Source: Flavobacterium succinicans
GTDB lineage: Bacteria > Bacteroidota > Bacteroidia > Flavobacteriales > Flavobacteriaceae
Direction: 5' to 3'
NCBI RefSeq assembly: GCF_001662485.1
Contig: NZ_JMTM01000007.1
Coordinates: forward strand, 1 to 57,313
Length of the DNA stretch: 57,313 bases
In this document: in pieces, positions 1-6,917 of the stretch
Layout of the letters: every line of letters begins with the position of its first letter
Position numbering within the stretch: position 1 is the first letter of the stretch
The notes under the pieces: generated by a model
Seen by the model: only the letters and a program-made list of their open reading frames with translations
Database searches by the model: none
Told to the model about the DNA's origin: nothing
Program-made: the position numbers and the translations under genes

Positions 1-32
1 TCAGCTGCTCTAGCCGACTGAGCTACGCTGGC
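1..32 (-). tRNA. tRNA-Thr, partial (5' part only, cut by window edge)
   Basis: The 32 bases are identical to the 5' part (acceptor strand, D arm, start of the anticodon stem) of the complete tRNA-Thr gene at 162-235, and the upstream promoter is laid out identically. The anticodon lies outside the window, so the threonine call rests on identity with the neighbour. Truncation here is an artefact of the window edge, not a broken gene. Confidence 0.8.
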
Positions 33-46
33 GTCTTATTTCGGGT

Positions 47-79
47 GCAAATATAGCTACATAATTTAAATTTCCAAAA
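47..79 (-). promoter_or_regulatory. Promoter of the edge tRNA-Thr
   Basis: On the minus strand a TATATTTGC box (47-55) is preceded, 19 nt upstream, by TTTTG (75-79). This fits the Bacteroidota housekeeping sigma consensus (TTTG or TTG, 17-20 nt, TAnnTTTG). The same boxes with the same 19-nt spacing precede the second tRNA, so each copy seems to have its own promoter. Confidence 0.6.
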
Positions 80-120
80 CAAATCTAGAAAGTTTTGACA
101 CAAAATTAAAATCAACTATA

Positions 121-153
121 AAACGAAAAAACCATCTAATTACTTAGATGGTT
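121..153 (-). terminator. Intrinsic terminator after tRNA-Thr
   Basis: A perfect 10-bp stem (130-139 with 144-153) closes a 4-nt loop. On the minus strand it is followed by a T-rich run (121-129), directly downstream of the tRNA at 162-235. It separates the two tRNA genes, which supports independent transcription units. Confidence 0.7.
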
Positions 154-161
154 TTCTTTAG

Positions 162-235
162 AGCCGGCGGAGGGACTCGAACCCACGACCTGCTGATTAC
201 AAATCAGCTGCTCTAGCCGACTGAGCTACGCTGGC
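162..235 (-). tRNA. tRNA-Thr (anticodon UGU)
   Basis: The reverse complement folds as a 74-nt tRNA: D stem GCTC/GAGC, a 5-bp anticodon stem around loop TTTGTAA with anticodon TGT, and a T loop TTCGAGT. It reads ACA threonine codons. CCA is not encoded. As read, the acceptor stem has an A4-C69 mismatch and the T stem a T50-T64 mismatch; the acceptor-strand A is shared by the partial copy at 1-32. Neither mismatch looks disabling. Confidence 0.9.
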
Positions 236-249
236 GTCTTATTTCGGGT

Positions 250-282
250 GCAAATATAAGTCTGAATTTGTATTATCCAAAA
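250..282 (-). promoter_or_regulatory. Promoter of tRNA-Thr
   Basis: TATATTTGC (250-258) is preceded 19 nt upstream by TTTTG (278-282), a Bacteroidota-type promoter. Initiation a few bases downstream would leave a short 5' leader before the tRNA. The upstream box lies in the loop and arm of the terminator hairpin of the preceding gene, so promoter and terminator are interleaved. Confidence 0.6.
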
Positions 283-294
283 CAAATTCAGACT
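259..294 (-). terminator. Hairpin terminator of the 88-aa gene, overlapping the tRNA promoter
   Basis: A perfect 12-bp inverted repeat (259-270 with 283-294) lies just downstream of the small CDS ending at 304. The T run (294-301) is on the plus-strand side and only a weak T-rich tail follows on the minus strand. It could work in both directions. Confidence 0.55.
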
Positions 295-303
295 TTTTTT
301 TAT

Positions 304-570
304 CTACAATTCGTTGATTTTGGCAATTAATTGATTTGCAGCTTGTTCTAACTCCAAATTAATTTGTTTGAAATGCGCTTTTTTACTTTCTACATTTTTT
401 TGGTTCACTTTTGCGATCAAAGCATCAAAAGCAGCAATAGCTTCGTCAATTAAAGCGTTCGTTTCTTCTGTTGGTTTCCCTGTAGTTGTTAATTCATACA
501 AGTAAACTGCCTCAATAATATCTCCTAAAACGTAGTTGATGTCTTTCTTTAAATTCTTAACGTTTGCCAT
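304..570 (-). CDS. Conserved small helical protein, unknown function (88 aa)
   Basis: I do not recognise a named family. The protein is short, soluble, lysine- and acid-rich and almost entirely helix-forming, with no signal peptide or membrane segment. I recall similar short proteins in other flavobacteria, but that is from memory. The start ATG (568-570) is 39 nt downstream of a TACTTTTGC box, and a hairpin follows the stop, so it looks like its own transcription unit after manA. The ORF composition and clear start support a real gene. Confidence 0.75.
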   Translation of the reverse strand: MANVKNLKKDINYVLGDIIEAVYLYELTTTGKPTEETNALIDEAIAAFDALIAKVNQKNVESKKAHFKQINLELEQAANQLIAKINEL

Positions 571-608
571 TTTTATTTAATTTATATAGTGTATTAAAAT
601 TTGCGTTT

Positions 609-617
609 GCAAAAGTA
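609..617 (-). promoter_or_regulatory. -7 box upstream of the 88-aa gene
   Basis: TACTTTTGC on the minus strand matches the TAnnTTTGC -7 element exactly, about 39 nt before the start codon and just after the manA stop. The -33 region has no clear TTTG. Confidence 0.5.
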
Positions 618-639
618 CACATAATCTTTTGATTACGAA

Positions 640-1608
640 CTATGAAATGTAAATTTCTAAAATAGAAGCTTTTCCGCTTAGGGTAAACAACTGTAGCGCA
701 GCAGGAATCAAAACGGTATCTCCAGTTTTATAATCATATTCTTCATCATCGATCTTAAGCATACAACTACCTTCGACTACCATATACACTGTAAATGATT
801 CCTTATCTTTTGTTACCTCCATTTTCCCATCGAGCGGAATGAAGTTGGTCGTAAAATAAGGGCAAACTACTACCCCATTAGAATGGTTACTCGTTTTAGA
901 ATATTCCTTCTGGGTGTTTACTTTCTTGTAATTAATCGCCTCTAATGCTAGATCAACATGTAATTCTCTAGTGTTTCCTTGTGCGTCTTTGCGATCAAAG
1001 TCGTATAAACGATACGTTATATCAGAAGTTTGTTGGATTTCGGCAATCACTAACCCTGCCCCTATAGCATGAACCGTACCGGTTTCCAAAAAGAATACGT
1101 CACCTTTTTGAACCTCTTTCGTATCTAGAATGGTCAATATTTCTTTGCTTTCTAATTTTTGAAGGTACTCTGTGGGGTTGGAATCTTCTTTGAAACCAAC
1201 AATCAAGCGTGATTTTGGATCGGCCTGCATGACATACCACATTTCGGTCTTACCAAAGGAATTGTGCCTCTTTTTGGCCAAGGCATCATTGGGATGTACT
1301 TGAATCGACAAATCCTCTCGGGCATCTAGAAATTTAAAAAGCAAGGGGAATTGTTTTCCAAACTTATGAAAAACGCGTGTCCCTAATACGTCTAGGGGTT
1401 GTTCTTCGATAATTTGCATTAAAGTAGTCCCTTTTAAATCGCCATTGGCTATCACACTACAATCTCCTTCGACAGTAGACAATTCCCAACTTTCACCAGT
1501 AATTGAAGAAACAATTGGTTTATTTAATAAGGATTTGAGTTTTTCACCTCCCCAAATGCGTTCTTTTAAAATTGGGTCAAATTGTAAGGGATATAGTTTT
1601 TTTTGCAT
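640..1608 (-). CDS. manA: Mannose-6-phosphate isomerase, class I
   Basis: This enzyme interconverts mannose-6-phosphate and fructose-6-phosphate in the cytosol and feeds GDP-mannose-type sugar synthesis. The 322-aa length fits the short class I form. Visible landmarks are QVHPND (103-108), GKTEMWY (119-125), TVHAIGAG with H180, and R200 in the QTSDITYR segment, which together supply the zinc ligands and active-site arginine of the cupin fold. It is separated from bcp by 47 nt in a minus-strand run from idi. Its role as a sugar-nucleotide supplier for the glycan locus 19 kb away is an inference. Confidence 0.93.
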   Translation of the reverse strand: MQKKLYPLQFDPILKERIWGGEKLKSLLNKPIVSSITGESWELSTVEGDCSVIANGDLKGTTLMQIIEEQPLDVLGTRVFHKFGKQFPLLFKFLDAREDLSIQVHPNDALAKKRHNSFGKTEMWYVMQADPKSRLIVGFKEDSNPTEYLQKLESKEILTILDTKEVQKGDVFFLETGTVHAIGAGLVIAEIQQTSDITYRLYDFDRKDAQGNTRELHVDLALEAINYKKVNTQKEYSKTSNHSNGVVVCPYFTTNFIPLDGKMEVTKDKESFTVYMVVEGSCMLKIDDEEYDYKTGDTVLIPAALQLFTLSGKASILEIYIS

Positions 1609-1655
1609 TTTTTTTTTAAATATCGCCTATTCATTTTGTTTGAATGGCTATTATA

Positions 1656-2123
1656 TTATTGATTTGAGCCAATTGCTTTAATTGCTTCAAGTGCTTTGGA
1701 AATATGTTTTGTGGCATTGATACTATTATCGAAGACCAAAATTACTTTTCCTTCCTTATCTACTACATAAGTTACGCGTCCGGGCAGAATACCTAACAAT
1801 CCTGAGGGTACTCCGAACAACTTTCTAATACTTTTGTCCCCATCTGATAACAGAATAAATGGGAGTTGGTATTGCTTGGCAAATGCAACATGAGAATCTA
1901 CCGAATCACTGCTAACACCTATAATTTCTGCCTCCAAATCTTTAAATTCTTGATGTCTATCTCTAAACCCACAAGCTTGCTCAATGCAACCTGGCGTATT
2001 ATCTTTGGGATAAAAATAAATAACTAATGGTTTCTTTCCTACATAATCTCTCGAATCAAATGTGTTTCCATGTGCATCTAATGCTGTAAAATGGGGCAAT
2101 AAATCGCCTAATTCAATTGTCAT
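1656..2123 (-). CDS. bcp: Thioredoxin-dependent thiol peroxidase (Bcp/PrxQ peroxiredoxin)
   Basis: A cytosolic peroxiredoxin reducing hydrogen and organic peroxides with thioredoxin as donor. The 155-aa protein carries the peroxidatic motif PKDNTPGC with C46, and C51 five residues later (CIEQAC), the spacing of two-Cys PrxQ enzymes where C51 resolves the sulfenate. No signal peptide is present. It sits 26 nt after queD and 47 nt before manA, probably co-transcribed. Confidence 0.93.
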   Translation of the reverse strand: MTIELGDLLPHFTALDAHGNTFDSRDYVGKKPLVIYFYPKDNTPGCIEQACGFRDRHQEFKDLEAEIIGVSSDSVDSHVAFAKQYQLPFILLSDGDKSIRKLFGVPSGLLGILPGRVTYVVDKEGKVILVFDNSINATKHISKALEAIKAIGSNQ

Positions 2124-2149
2124 AAGTAAAACTTCCTTTCTTTTAATTA

Positions 2150-2560
2150 TTATTCTCCTTTATACGTTACAAAATTACGAGGGGTTTCATAGAGCACTAC
2201 TTCTAAATCTAAATCTCTATTCATTTTGGCTCTTATCTTATTCCAAATTACCACTGCAATATTTTCCGCAGTTGGGTTAAGATTTTCAAATTCAGGGACG
2301 TCTAAATTTAGATTTTTGTGGTCCATTTGATCTTCTACTTCGGCTTTTATAATGTCGGTCAAAAATTTCACATCCAACACATACCCCGTCTCAGGATCTA
2401 TTTCGCCGGTGACACTTACAATCAATTCGTAATTATGACCATGAAAATTAGGATTATTACATTTCCCAAAAACGGCGTCGTTTTGTTCAAAAGTCCAATC
2501 TTTTCGATACAAACGATGTGCAGCATTAAAATGTGCTTTTCGAGATAAAGTTACTCTCAT
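2150..2560 (-). CDS. queD: 6-carboxytetrahydropterin synthase (QueD/PTPS family)
   Basis: Converts dihydroneopterin triphosphate to 6-carboxytetrahydropterin, the first committed step toward queuosine. The 136-aa length is typical. Zinc ligands are H15 and the HGH pair (H40, H42); C34 in GKCNNPNFHGH is the catalytic cysteine, and D80/H81 with the PTAEN segment complete the active site. It lies 29 nt after idi. A 6-pyruvoyltetrahydropterin synthase activity cannot be excluded, but QueD is the usual bacterial role. Confidence 0.9.
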   Translation of the reverse strand: MRVTLSRKAHFNAAHRLYRKDWTFEQNDAVFGKCNNPNFHGHNYELIVSVTGEIDPETGYVLDVKFLTDIIKAEVEDQMDHKNLNLDVPEFENLNPTAENIAVVIWNKIRAKMNRDLDLEVVLYETPRNFVTYKGE

Positions 2561-2589
2561 ACGGTGTTTTTGATTTTGATTTAAAGAAA

Positions 2590-3117
2590 CTAAATGGTGT
2601 GCTCTTCTAAAAAATGGTAAAATTCATCAAAAATAATTTTGAACCATACCGTATATTTTTCTGGATGGATTAGCATATCCTTTTTTACCTCTTCAATATT
2701 CATCCATTTCCAATCTTCTACCTCTTCAAGATTAATTTCGGGTGCCTCATTATAATAGCCTACCATTACATGATCCAGCTCGTGTTCTGTCAATCCGTTA
2801 TCGAAAGGTGCTTTGTATATAAAATGAAACAATTCCTTAATTTCGGTTTTGAAGCCCATTTCTTCATACAAACGTCTTTTTCCTGCTTGCACATTGGTTT
2901 CCCCTTCTCTTTGGTGACTACAACAAGTGTTGGTCCAAAGTAAAGGTGAATGGTATTTGTGTTGGGCTCTTTGCTGCAACATGATTTCTTTTTTATCATT
3001 CAAGATAAAAACAGAAAATGCACGATGTAGCCTTGCTTTTTGATGCGCCTCTAATTTAGGCATTAGACCGATGGGTTCGTCTAGTTCGTTGACTAAGATA
3101 ACTTTTTCTTCTTCCAT
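2590..3117 (-). CDS. idi: Isopentenyl-diphosphate delta-isomerase, type I
   Basis: Interconverts IPP and DMAPP for isoprenoid synthesis (menaquinone, undecaprenyl phosphate). The 175-aa Nudix-fold protein has TNTCCSH (62-68) with the catalytic cysteine, the Nudix-derived segment around YEEMGF (84-89), and the conserved E/W-rich C-terminal part. It is the first gene of the minus-strand run to manA. A TACTTTTG box lies 17 nt upstream, implying a very short leader. Confidence 0.93.
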   Translation of the reverse strand: MEEEKVILVNELDEPIGLMPKLEAHQKARLHRAFSVFILNDKKEIMLQQRAQHKYHSPLLWTNTCCSHQREGETNVQAGKRRLYEEMGFKTEIKELFHFIYKAPFDNGLTEHELDHVMVGYYNEAPEINLEEVEDWKWMNIEEVKKDMLIHPEKYTVWFKIIFDEFYHFLEEHTI

Positions 3118-3133
3118 AAATACTATTACTGCT

Positions 3134-3141
3134 CAAAAGTA
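3134..3141 (-). promoter_or_regulatory. -7 box of idi
   Basis: TACTTTTG on the minus strand fits TAnnTTTG, 17 nt before the idi start. No clean -33 TTG at the expected distance. Confidence 0.45.
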
Positions 3142-3494
3142 CAAAAATGATTAGAAAAACATAGCGCTTTAACGTTGACTTTCGTTTTGTTGAAACCTTT
3201 TCTTTTTATGAATTGGTAATTCCTCCATCCTGCTGTTACGAATCCTTAACTTTTGTATCTTTGAATAGGCTCATCTACACCAACAAAGTACTTTATGATG
3301 TACCATTGAGGCTTTTTGGTGTATATGCTAAAGGTATTTCCTTTACTTTTTTTTATTGCCATCATTAAAATAAAAAGCATTTTACTCTTCAAAAGTATTG
3401 ATTATTTTAAGATCCTGTTCCCTTAAATCCACAATATAGATGAACAAAAGTTAAATGTGTTACAAAACAATTCTAATTGTAAACCTCAAGACAA

Positions 3495-3522
3495 TTGACG
3501 ACTTAATAAGCCACTACTTTTA
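3495..3522 (+). promoter_or_regulatory. Promoter of msrB-msrA
   Basis: TTG (3495-3497), a 17-nt spacer, then TACTTTTA (3515-3522), close to the Bacteroidota consensus. Transcription would start about 12 nt before the msrB ATG. Confidence 0.4.
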
Positions 3523-3541
3523 TCTTTTAAAACCAAAATAA

Positions 3542-4093
3542 ATGAAAAAACAACTCATTCTATTCTTAGCCCTAAACAGCCTACTTTTTCAGGCTTGCGG
3601 GCAAACTACCTCATCGAATTCTAAAACATCTAAAACAACACCTATGAAAGAAGTCCTTCACAAACCCGAGAATCCTTATTATTCCAATACCGATACCCAA
3701 AAAATCACTATTCCAAATTCAGAATGGAAAAAAGTGCTTTCACCAGATTTGTACGCCGTAGCTCGTGAAGCCGATACCGAAAGAGCTTTTACCGGAACGA
3801 TGTGGAATTCGGAAACCAAAGGCACCTATTACTGTGCTGCTTGCGGTTATTTGTTATTTCAATCCAATCAAAAATTTGTAAGCAGTTGTGGATGGCCCAG
3901 TTTTTTTGAACAAGAAAACAAAGAGAGTATTACGTTCAAAGCCGATAACTCTTATGGAATGCAACGCATAGAAGCCAATTGTGGTCGTTGTGACAGTCAT
4001 TTGGGTCATCTTTTTGATGATGGACCTGCTCCAACAGGAAAACGCTATTGCATGAATGCTATTTCTTTAGATTTTGTACCCAACACTAAATAA
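3542..4093 (+). CDS. msrB: Peptide-methionine (R)-S-oxide reductase, lipoprotein form
   Basis: Repairs methionine-R-sulfoxide in proteins. The 183-aa protein begins with a lipoprotein signal (lipobox LLFQAC, lipidated C19) and a Ser/Thr/Lys-rich linker, so it acts in the envelope rather than the cytosol. The MsrB domain has two CxxC zinc pairs (C98/C101, C147/C150), GWPSFF (117-122), HLGH (153-156) and the catalytic cysteine in RYCMN (C170). It is 9 nt upstream of msrA, so the two stereospecific enzymes form an exported repair pair. Confidence 0.94.
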   Translation: MKKQLILFLALNSLLFQACGQTTSSNSKTSKTTPMKEVLHKPENPYYSNTDTQKITIPNSEWKKVLSPDLYAVAREADTERAFTGTMWNSETKGTYYCAACGYLLFQSNQKFVSSCGWPSFFEQENKESITFKADNSYGMQRIEANCGRCDSHLGHLFDDGPAPTGKRYCMNAISLDFVPNTK

Positions 4094-4102
4094 ACTCACG
4101 CT

Positions 4103-4723
4103 ATGAAAAAAATAATGTTCCTTAGTCTTTTGGCCACTACTTTTGGATTTGCTCAAAAAAAAGCACTTCCCTCCTCACCTTCTCGATTGGACACCATCGT
4201 TTTGGCCGGTGGCTGTTATTGGTGTGTTGAAGCGGTATATGAAAACCTAATGGGGGTTGAAAAAGTAGTCTCAGGTTTTGCAGGAGGAACCGTTAAAAAT
4301 CCGAGTTATGAAGCCGTGTCGTCAGGTGACACTGGAGCAGCCGAAGTAGTTCAAATCACTTTCGATCCAGCCGTCACCAACCTAAATGAGATTTTCAAGG
4401 TCTTTTTTACGGTACATGACCCCACAACTTTGAATCGTCAAGGTGCGGATGTAGGTACTCAATATCGTTCTGCTATATTTTATAAAAATGAAGGCCAAAA
4501 AAAAGCAGGTCAACAAATTATTCAAGCGTTGACCAAAGCAAAAGCATACAATAGTCCTATTGTTACTACCTTAGAACCATTAACTGGTTTTTATAAAGCC
4601 AAAGAGAGTCATCAAAATTATTATGAAAAAAACAGCAATCAACCCTATTGTCAAATGGTGATTCAACCCAAATTAGAAAAATTTGAAAAAGTATTCAAAA
4701 GCCGATTGAAATCTAAAAACTAA
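4103..4723 (+). CDS. msrA: Peptide-methionine (S)-S-oxide reductase, exported
   Basis: Reduces the S-epimer of methionine sulfoxide, complementing msrB. The 206-aa protein has a Sec signal peptide (about residues 1-18, cleavage near FGFAQ). The catalytic motif reads GCYWC (C38, C41) where GCFWC is usual, a conservative change. The fold continues with GVEKVVSGFAGG, YRSAIFY and the C-terminal YCQMVIQPK segment. A strong hairpin terminator follows directly. Confidence 0.94.
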   Translation: MKKIMFLSLLATTFGFAQKKALPSSPSRLDTIVLAGGCYWCVEAVYENLMGVEKVVSGFAGGTVKNPSYEAVSSGDTGAAEVVQITFDPAVTNLNEIFKVFFTVHDPTTLNRQGADVGTQYRSAIFYKNEGQKKAGQQIIQALTKAKAYNSPIVTTLEPLTGFYKAKESHQNYYEKNSNQPYCQMVIQPKLEKFEKVFKSRLKSKN

Positions 4724-4725
4724 AT

Positions 4726-4750
4726 AAAGCCGAAGTATCGGCTTTTTTTT
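4726..4750 (+). terminator. Intrinsic terminator of msrB-msrA
   Basis: An 8-bp stem (4726-4733 with 4738-4745) closes a 4-nt loop and runs into nine T. A textbook rho-independent terminator. Confidence 0.85.
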
Positions 4751-4785
4751 GGTCTTCCAACCAACCTATTCACTACTCCTTTCGC

Positions 4786-4793
4786 TATATTTG
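4786..4793 (+). promoter_or_regulatory. -7 box of the M20 peptidase gene
   Basis: TATATTTG matches TAnnTTTG 22 nt before the ATG. No clear -33 box; the terminator T run lies in that area. Confidence 0.4.
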
Positions 4794-4815
4794 TTGGTAA
4801 CCAAAAACCAACCCC

Positions 4816-6129
4816 ATGAAAAAAACACTTTTATGTCTGGGTTTTGCGCTATCTTCAATTGGTGGGCAGGCACAAAACCAAGCATTAAAAACTAAAGTCG
4901 CTCAAAAAGCGGCCAGTCTAGAATCAAAAGTAGTGAACTGGCGACGCGACTTTCATCAAAATCCAGAATTAGGCAACAGAGAATTTAAAACCGCCGAAAC
5001 CATCGCGGCACACTTACGTTCTTTGGGAATTGAAGTCCAAACAGGAGTCGCAAAAACCGGAGTTGTTGGCATTCTAAAAGGAGGAAAACCAGGACCGGTA
5101 GTAGCACTTAGAGCCGATATGGATGCACTTCCCGTAAAAGAACGTGTCAACTTGCCTTTTGCTTCCAAAGTTATGGGCGAATATAACGGACAAGCTGTTG
5201 GCGTGATGCATGCTTGCGGACATGATACGCATGTAGCCATGCTGATGGGAACGGCTGAAGTTTTAGCCTCTATAAAAAATGAAATTAAAGGCACTGTAAA
5301 ATTCATTTTTCAGCCCGCCGAAGAAGGCCCACCAGAAGGAGAAGAAGGCGGCGCTGAGTTAATGGTAAAAGAAGGCGTTCTGACTAACCCAAAAGTAGAT
5401 GTGATATTTGGTCTTCATATTAATGCACAAACCGAAGTGGGTCAAATTAAGTACCGCCCCAAAGGCACTATGGCATCCTCTGATTGGTTTACCATACAAG
5501 TCAACGGAAAACAATCGCATGGTGCTTACCCTTGGCAATCGATAGATCCTATTGTTACCGCCTCCCAAATTGTTTTGGGACTACAAACCATCGTAAGCCG
5601 CAATGTGAATTTAACCCAAAATGCCGCTGTAGTTAGCGTTGGGCAAATAAATGGGGGCGTTCGAAGCAACATCATCCCCGAATCATTGACGCTGAGTGGT
5701 ACGATTCGAACTCTGGATTCCGAAACCCAAGATTTCATTCATGGAAGAATCAAAACCATTGCTACCAATATAGCCGAAAGTGCTGGAGCTAGCGCAGAAG
5801 TAAGCATTGCTAAAAAAACATTAATCACTTATAATGAACCTTCGCTTACGGAACAAATGCTTCCCACTTTGCAAGCAGCCGCAGGAAAAGACCACGTTCA
5901 TCTAACCGAAGCCTTAACTGGAGCCGAAGATTTCTCCTTTTATCAAGCTAAAATTTCAGGATTGTTTTATTTTATTGGAGGAATGCCCAAAGGAAAAAAA
6001 GCCAGTGACATGCCTTCACATCATACCCCTGATTTTTATATAGACGAAGGAAGCTTTGTTTTAGGCATGACCAGCATGGCCCATCTCACCTTGGATTATA
6101 TGGAAATGAAAACCAATTCCAAAAAATAA
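4816..6129 (+). CDS. Exported M20 family metallo-amidohydrolase (M20D type)
   Basis: A 437-aa zinc amidohydrolase of the IAA-amino-acid/hippurate hydrolase group, which splits N-acyl amino acids. A signal peptide (about residues 1-20, ending AQ) places it in the periplasm. Metal-site motifs are ADMDALP (100-106), MHACGHDTH (131-139), E169/E170 in FQPAEE, GLH (199-201) and, near the C terminus, TGAEDFSFY and SHHTPDF. The dimerisation insert falls about residues 210-330. The natural substrate cannot be told from sequence. It is followed 6 nt later by an NTF2-like gene, likely co-transcribed. Confidence 0.88.
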   Translation: MKKTLLCLGFALSSIGGQAQNQALKTKVAQKAASLESKVVNWRRDFHQNPELGNREFKTAETIAAHLRSLGIEVQTGVAKTGVVGILKGGKPGPVVALRADMDALPVKERVNLPFASKVMGEYNGQAVGVMHACGHDTHVAMLMGTAEVLASIKNEIKGTVKFIFQPAEEGPPEGEEGGAELMVKEGVLTNPKVDVIFGLHINAQTEVGQIKYRPKGTMASSDWFTIQVNGKQSHGAYPWQSIDPIVTASQIVLGLQTIVSRNVNLTQNAAVVSVGQINGGVRSNIIPESLTLSGTIRTLDSETQDFIHGRIKTIATNIAESAGASAEVSIAKKTLITYNEPSLTEQMLPTLQAAAGKDHVHLTEALTGAEDFSFYQAKISGLFYFIGGMPKGKKASDMPSHHTPDFYIDEGSFVLGMTSMAHLTLDYMEMKTNSKK

Positions 6130-6135
6130 GTTTTT

Positions 6136-6609
6136 ATGAAAATCAATCCTTTCCTAATTTACCTATGCTGTAGCTTCTTTGTAATCACAACTACACGAGC
6201 GCAAGAAAAAAAAGTAGCCCCAACTTCACAAGAGTTGTACAATGAAATCGCAGCTATGGACACTCAACTTTTTGAGGCTTTCAACGCAAAAGACATGTCT
6301 AAATTTAAACCCCTGTTTACCGAAGACTTAGAATGGTACCAAGACAATGGTGGTTTTTTGTCGTATGACACTGTTTTTGCCAATTTTGAAAAAATGTTCC
6401 AAAACGAAAACAAACTTACTCGAACGTTAGTCAAAGGAAGCCTTGAAGTACATCCCATAAAAGATTTTGGAGCCATTGAAGTAGCCCAACATCAATTCCG
6501 ACATATCGAAAACGGAAAAGAAGAAGTAGGCACCTTTAAATTTGTAGCGATTTGGAAAAAAATAGGCAATCAATGGAAAGTTTCACGAATGATAAGTTAT
6601 GACCATTAA
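6136..6609 (+). CDS. Exported NTF2-like protein (DUF4440/SnoaL type)
   Basis: A 157-aa protein with a signal peptide (about 1-22, ending RAQ) and one NTF2-like cone domain: helical TQLFEAFNAKDMSKF, FTEDLEWY, and a C-terminal WKKIGNQWKVSRMISYDH strand pair. Such domains bind small ligands or act as enzymes; nothing here fixes a reaction. The 6-nt gap to the M20 peptidase suggests one operon and perhaps a related envelope role. Confidence 0.8.
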   Translation: MKINPFLIYLCCSFFVITTTRAQEKKVAPTSQELYNEIAAMDTQLFEAFNAKDMSKFKPLFTEDLEWYQDNGGFLSYDTVFANFEKMFQNENKLTRTLVKGSLEVHPIKDFGAIEVAQHQFRHIENGKEEVGTFKFVAIWKKIGNQWKVSRMISYDH

Positions 6610-6646
6610 AACGCATTCGTCATAAATCAATTTTAATCATATTCAG

Positions 6647-6770
6647 GGCGTGCCACCATAAAACAAAGGGGCCAACTCATCCTAGTAGTGAGTCGGCCCC
6701 TTTGTTTTATGCTGTCGGGCTATCCGCAGTACATTGGTACTTTGCTCCTATCCCTCACGCAAAATAGCAT
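6647..6770 (+). repeat. Structured intergenic element with long hairpin
   Basis: A long inverted repeat (6658-6673 with 6695-6710, extended inward with one mismatch to about 6679/6690) sits between GGGCGTGCCACC and GTCGGGCTATCCGC, followed by ATCCCTCACGC. I recall this framed element (GGGCGTGCC, then TCGGGCTATCCGC, then ATCCCTMACG) as recurring downstream of genes in Flavobacterium, with a variable insert. That is memory, not a search. It may be an RNA element or terminator of the upstream operon. Confidence 0.6.
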
Positions 6771-6788
6771 AAAGCTAAGCATTTTTTT

Positions 6789-6861
6789 TTGTCATTCTGA
6801 GGAACGAAGAATCACATAATACGAACAGCTTGTGAGATTCCTCCTTTGTCGGAATGACAAA
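6789..6861. repeat. Imperfect palindrome (GTCATTCTGAGG / CGGAATGAC family)
   Basis: The ends TTGTCATTCTGAGG and TCGGAATGACAA are near-complementary, and AGAATCAC pairs with GTGAGATT inside. This is a MITE-like intergenic palindrome of a type I recall as widespread in Bacteroidota. No open reading frame. Confidence 0.6.
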
Positions 6862-6917
6862 ATCAAGTCTATTTTCCTTAACTTAATGACATTGCCTTTC
6901 TCAGCTAACCACAACAT

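Larger units (their letters stand above)
3118..3541. other. Divergent intergenic region idi/msrB (424 bp)
   Basis: AT-rich, with no convincing reading frame. It holds the promoter boxes listed for idi and msrB and a short TAAAGG/CCTTTA hairpin (3329-3345) followed by eight T, with no upstream plus-strand gene for it to terminate. I see nothing else. Confidence 0.6.

Noticed and set aside
3329..3354. Short hairpin followed by eight T
   Set aside because: Looks like a terminator, but the stem is only six base pairs and no plus-strand gene lies upstream.
4956..5738. Long open frames antisense to the M20 peptidase gene
   Set aside because: Shadow frames of a strongly supported gene; no domain, no upstream signals.
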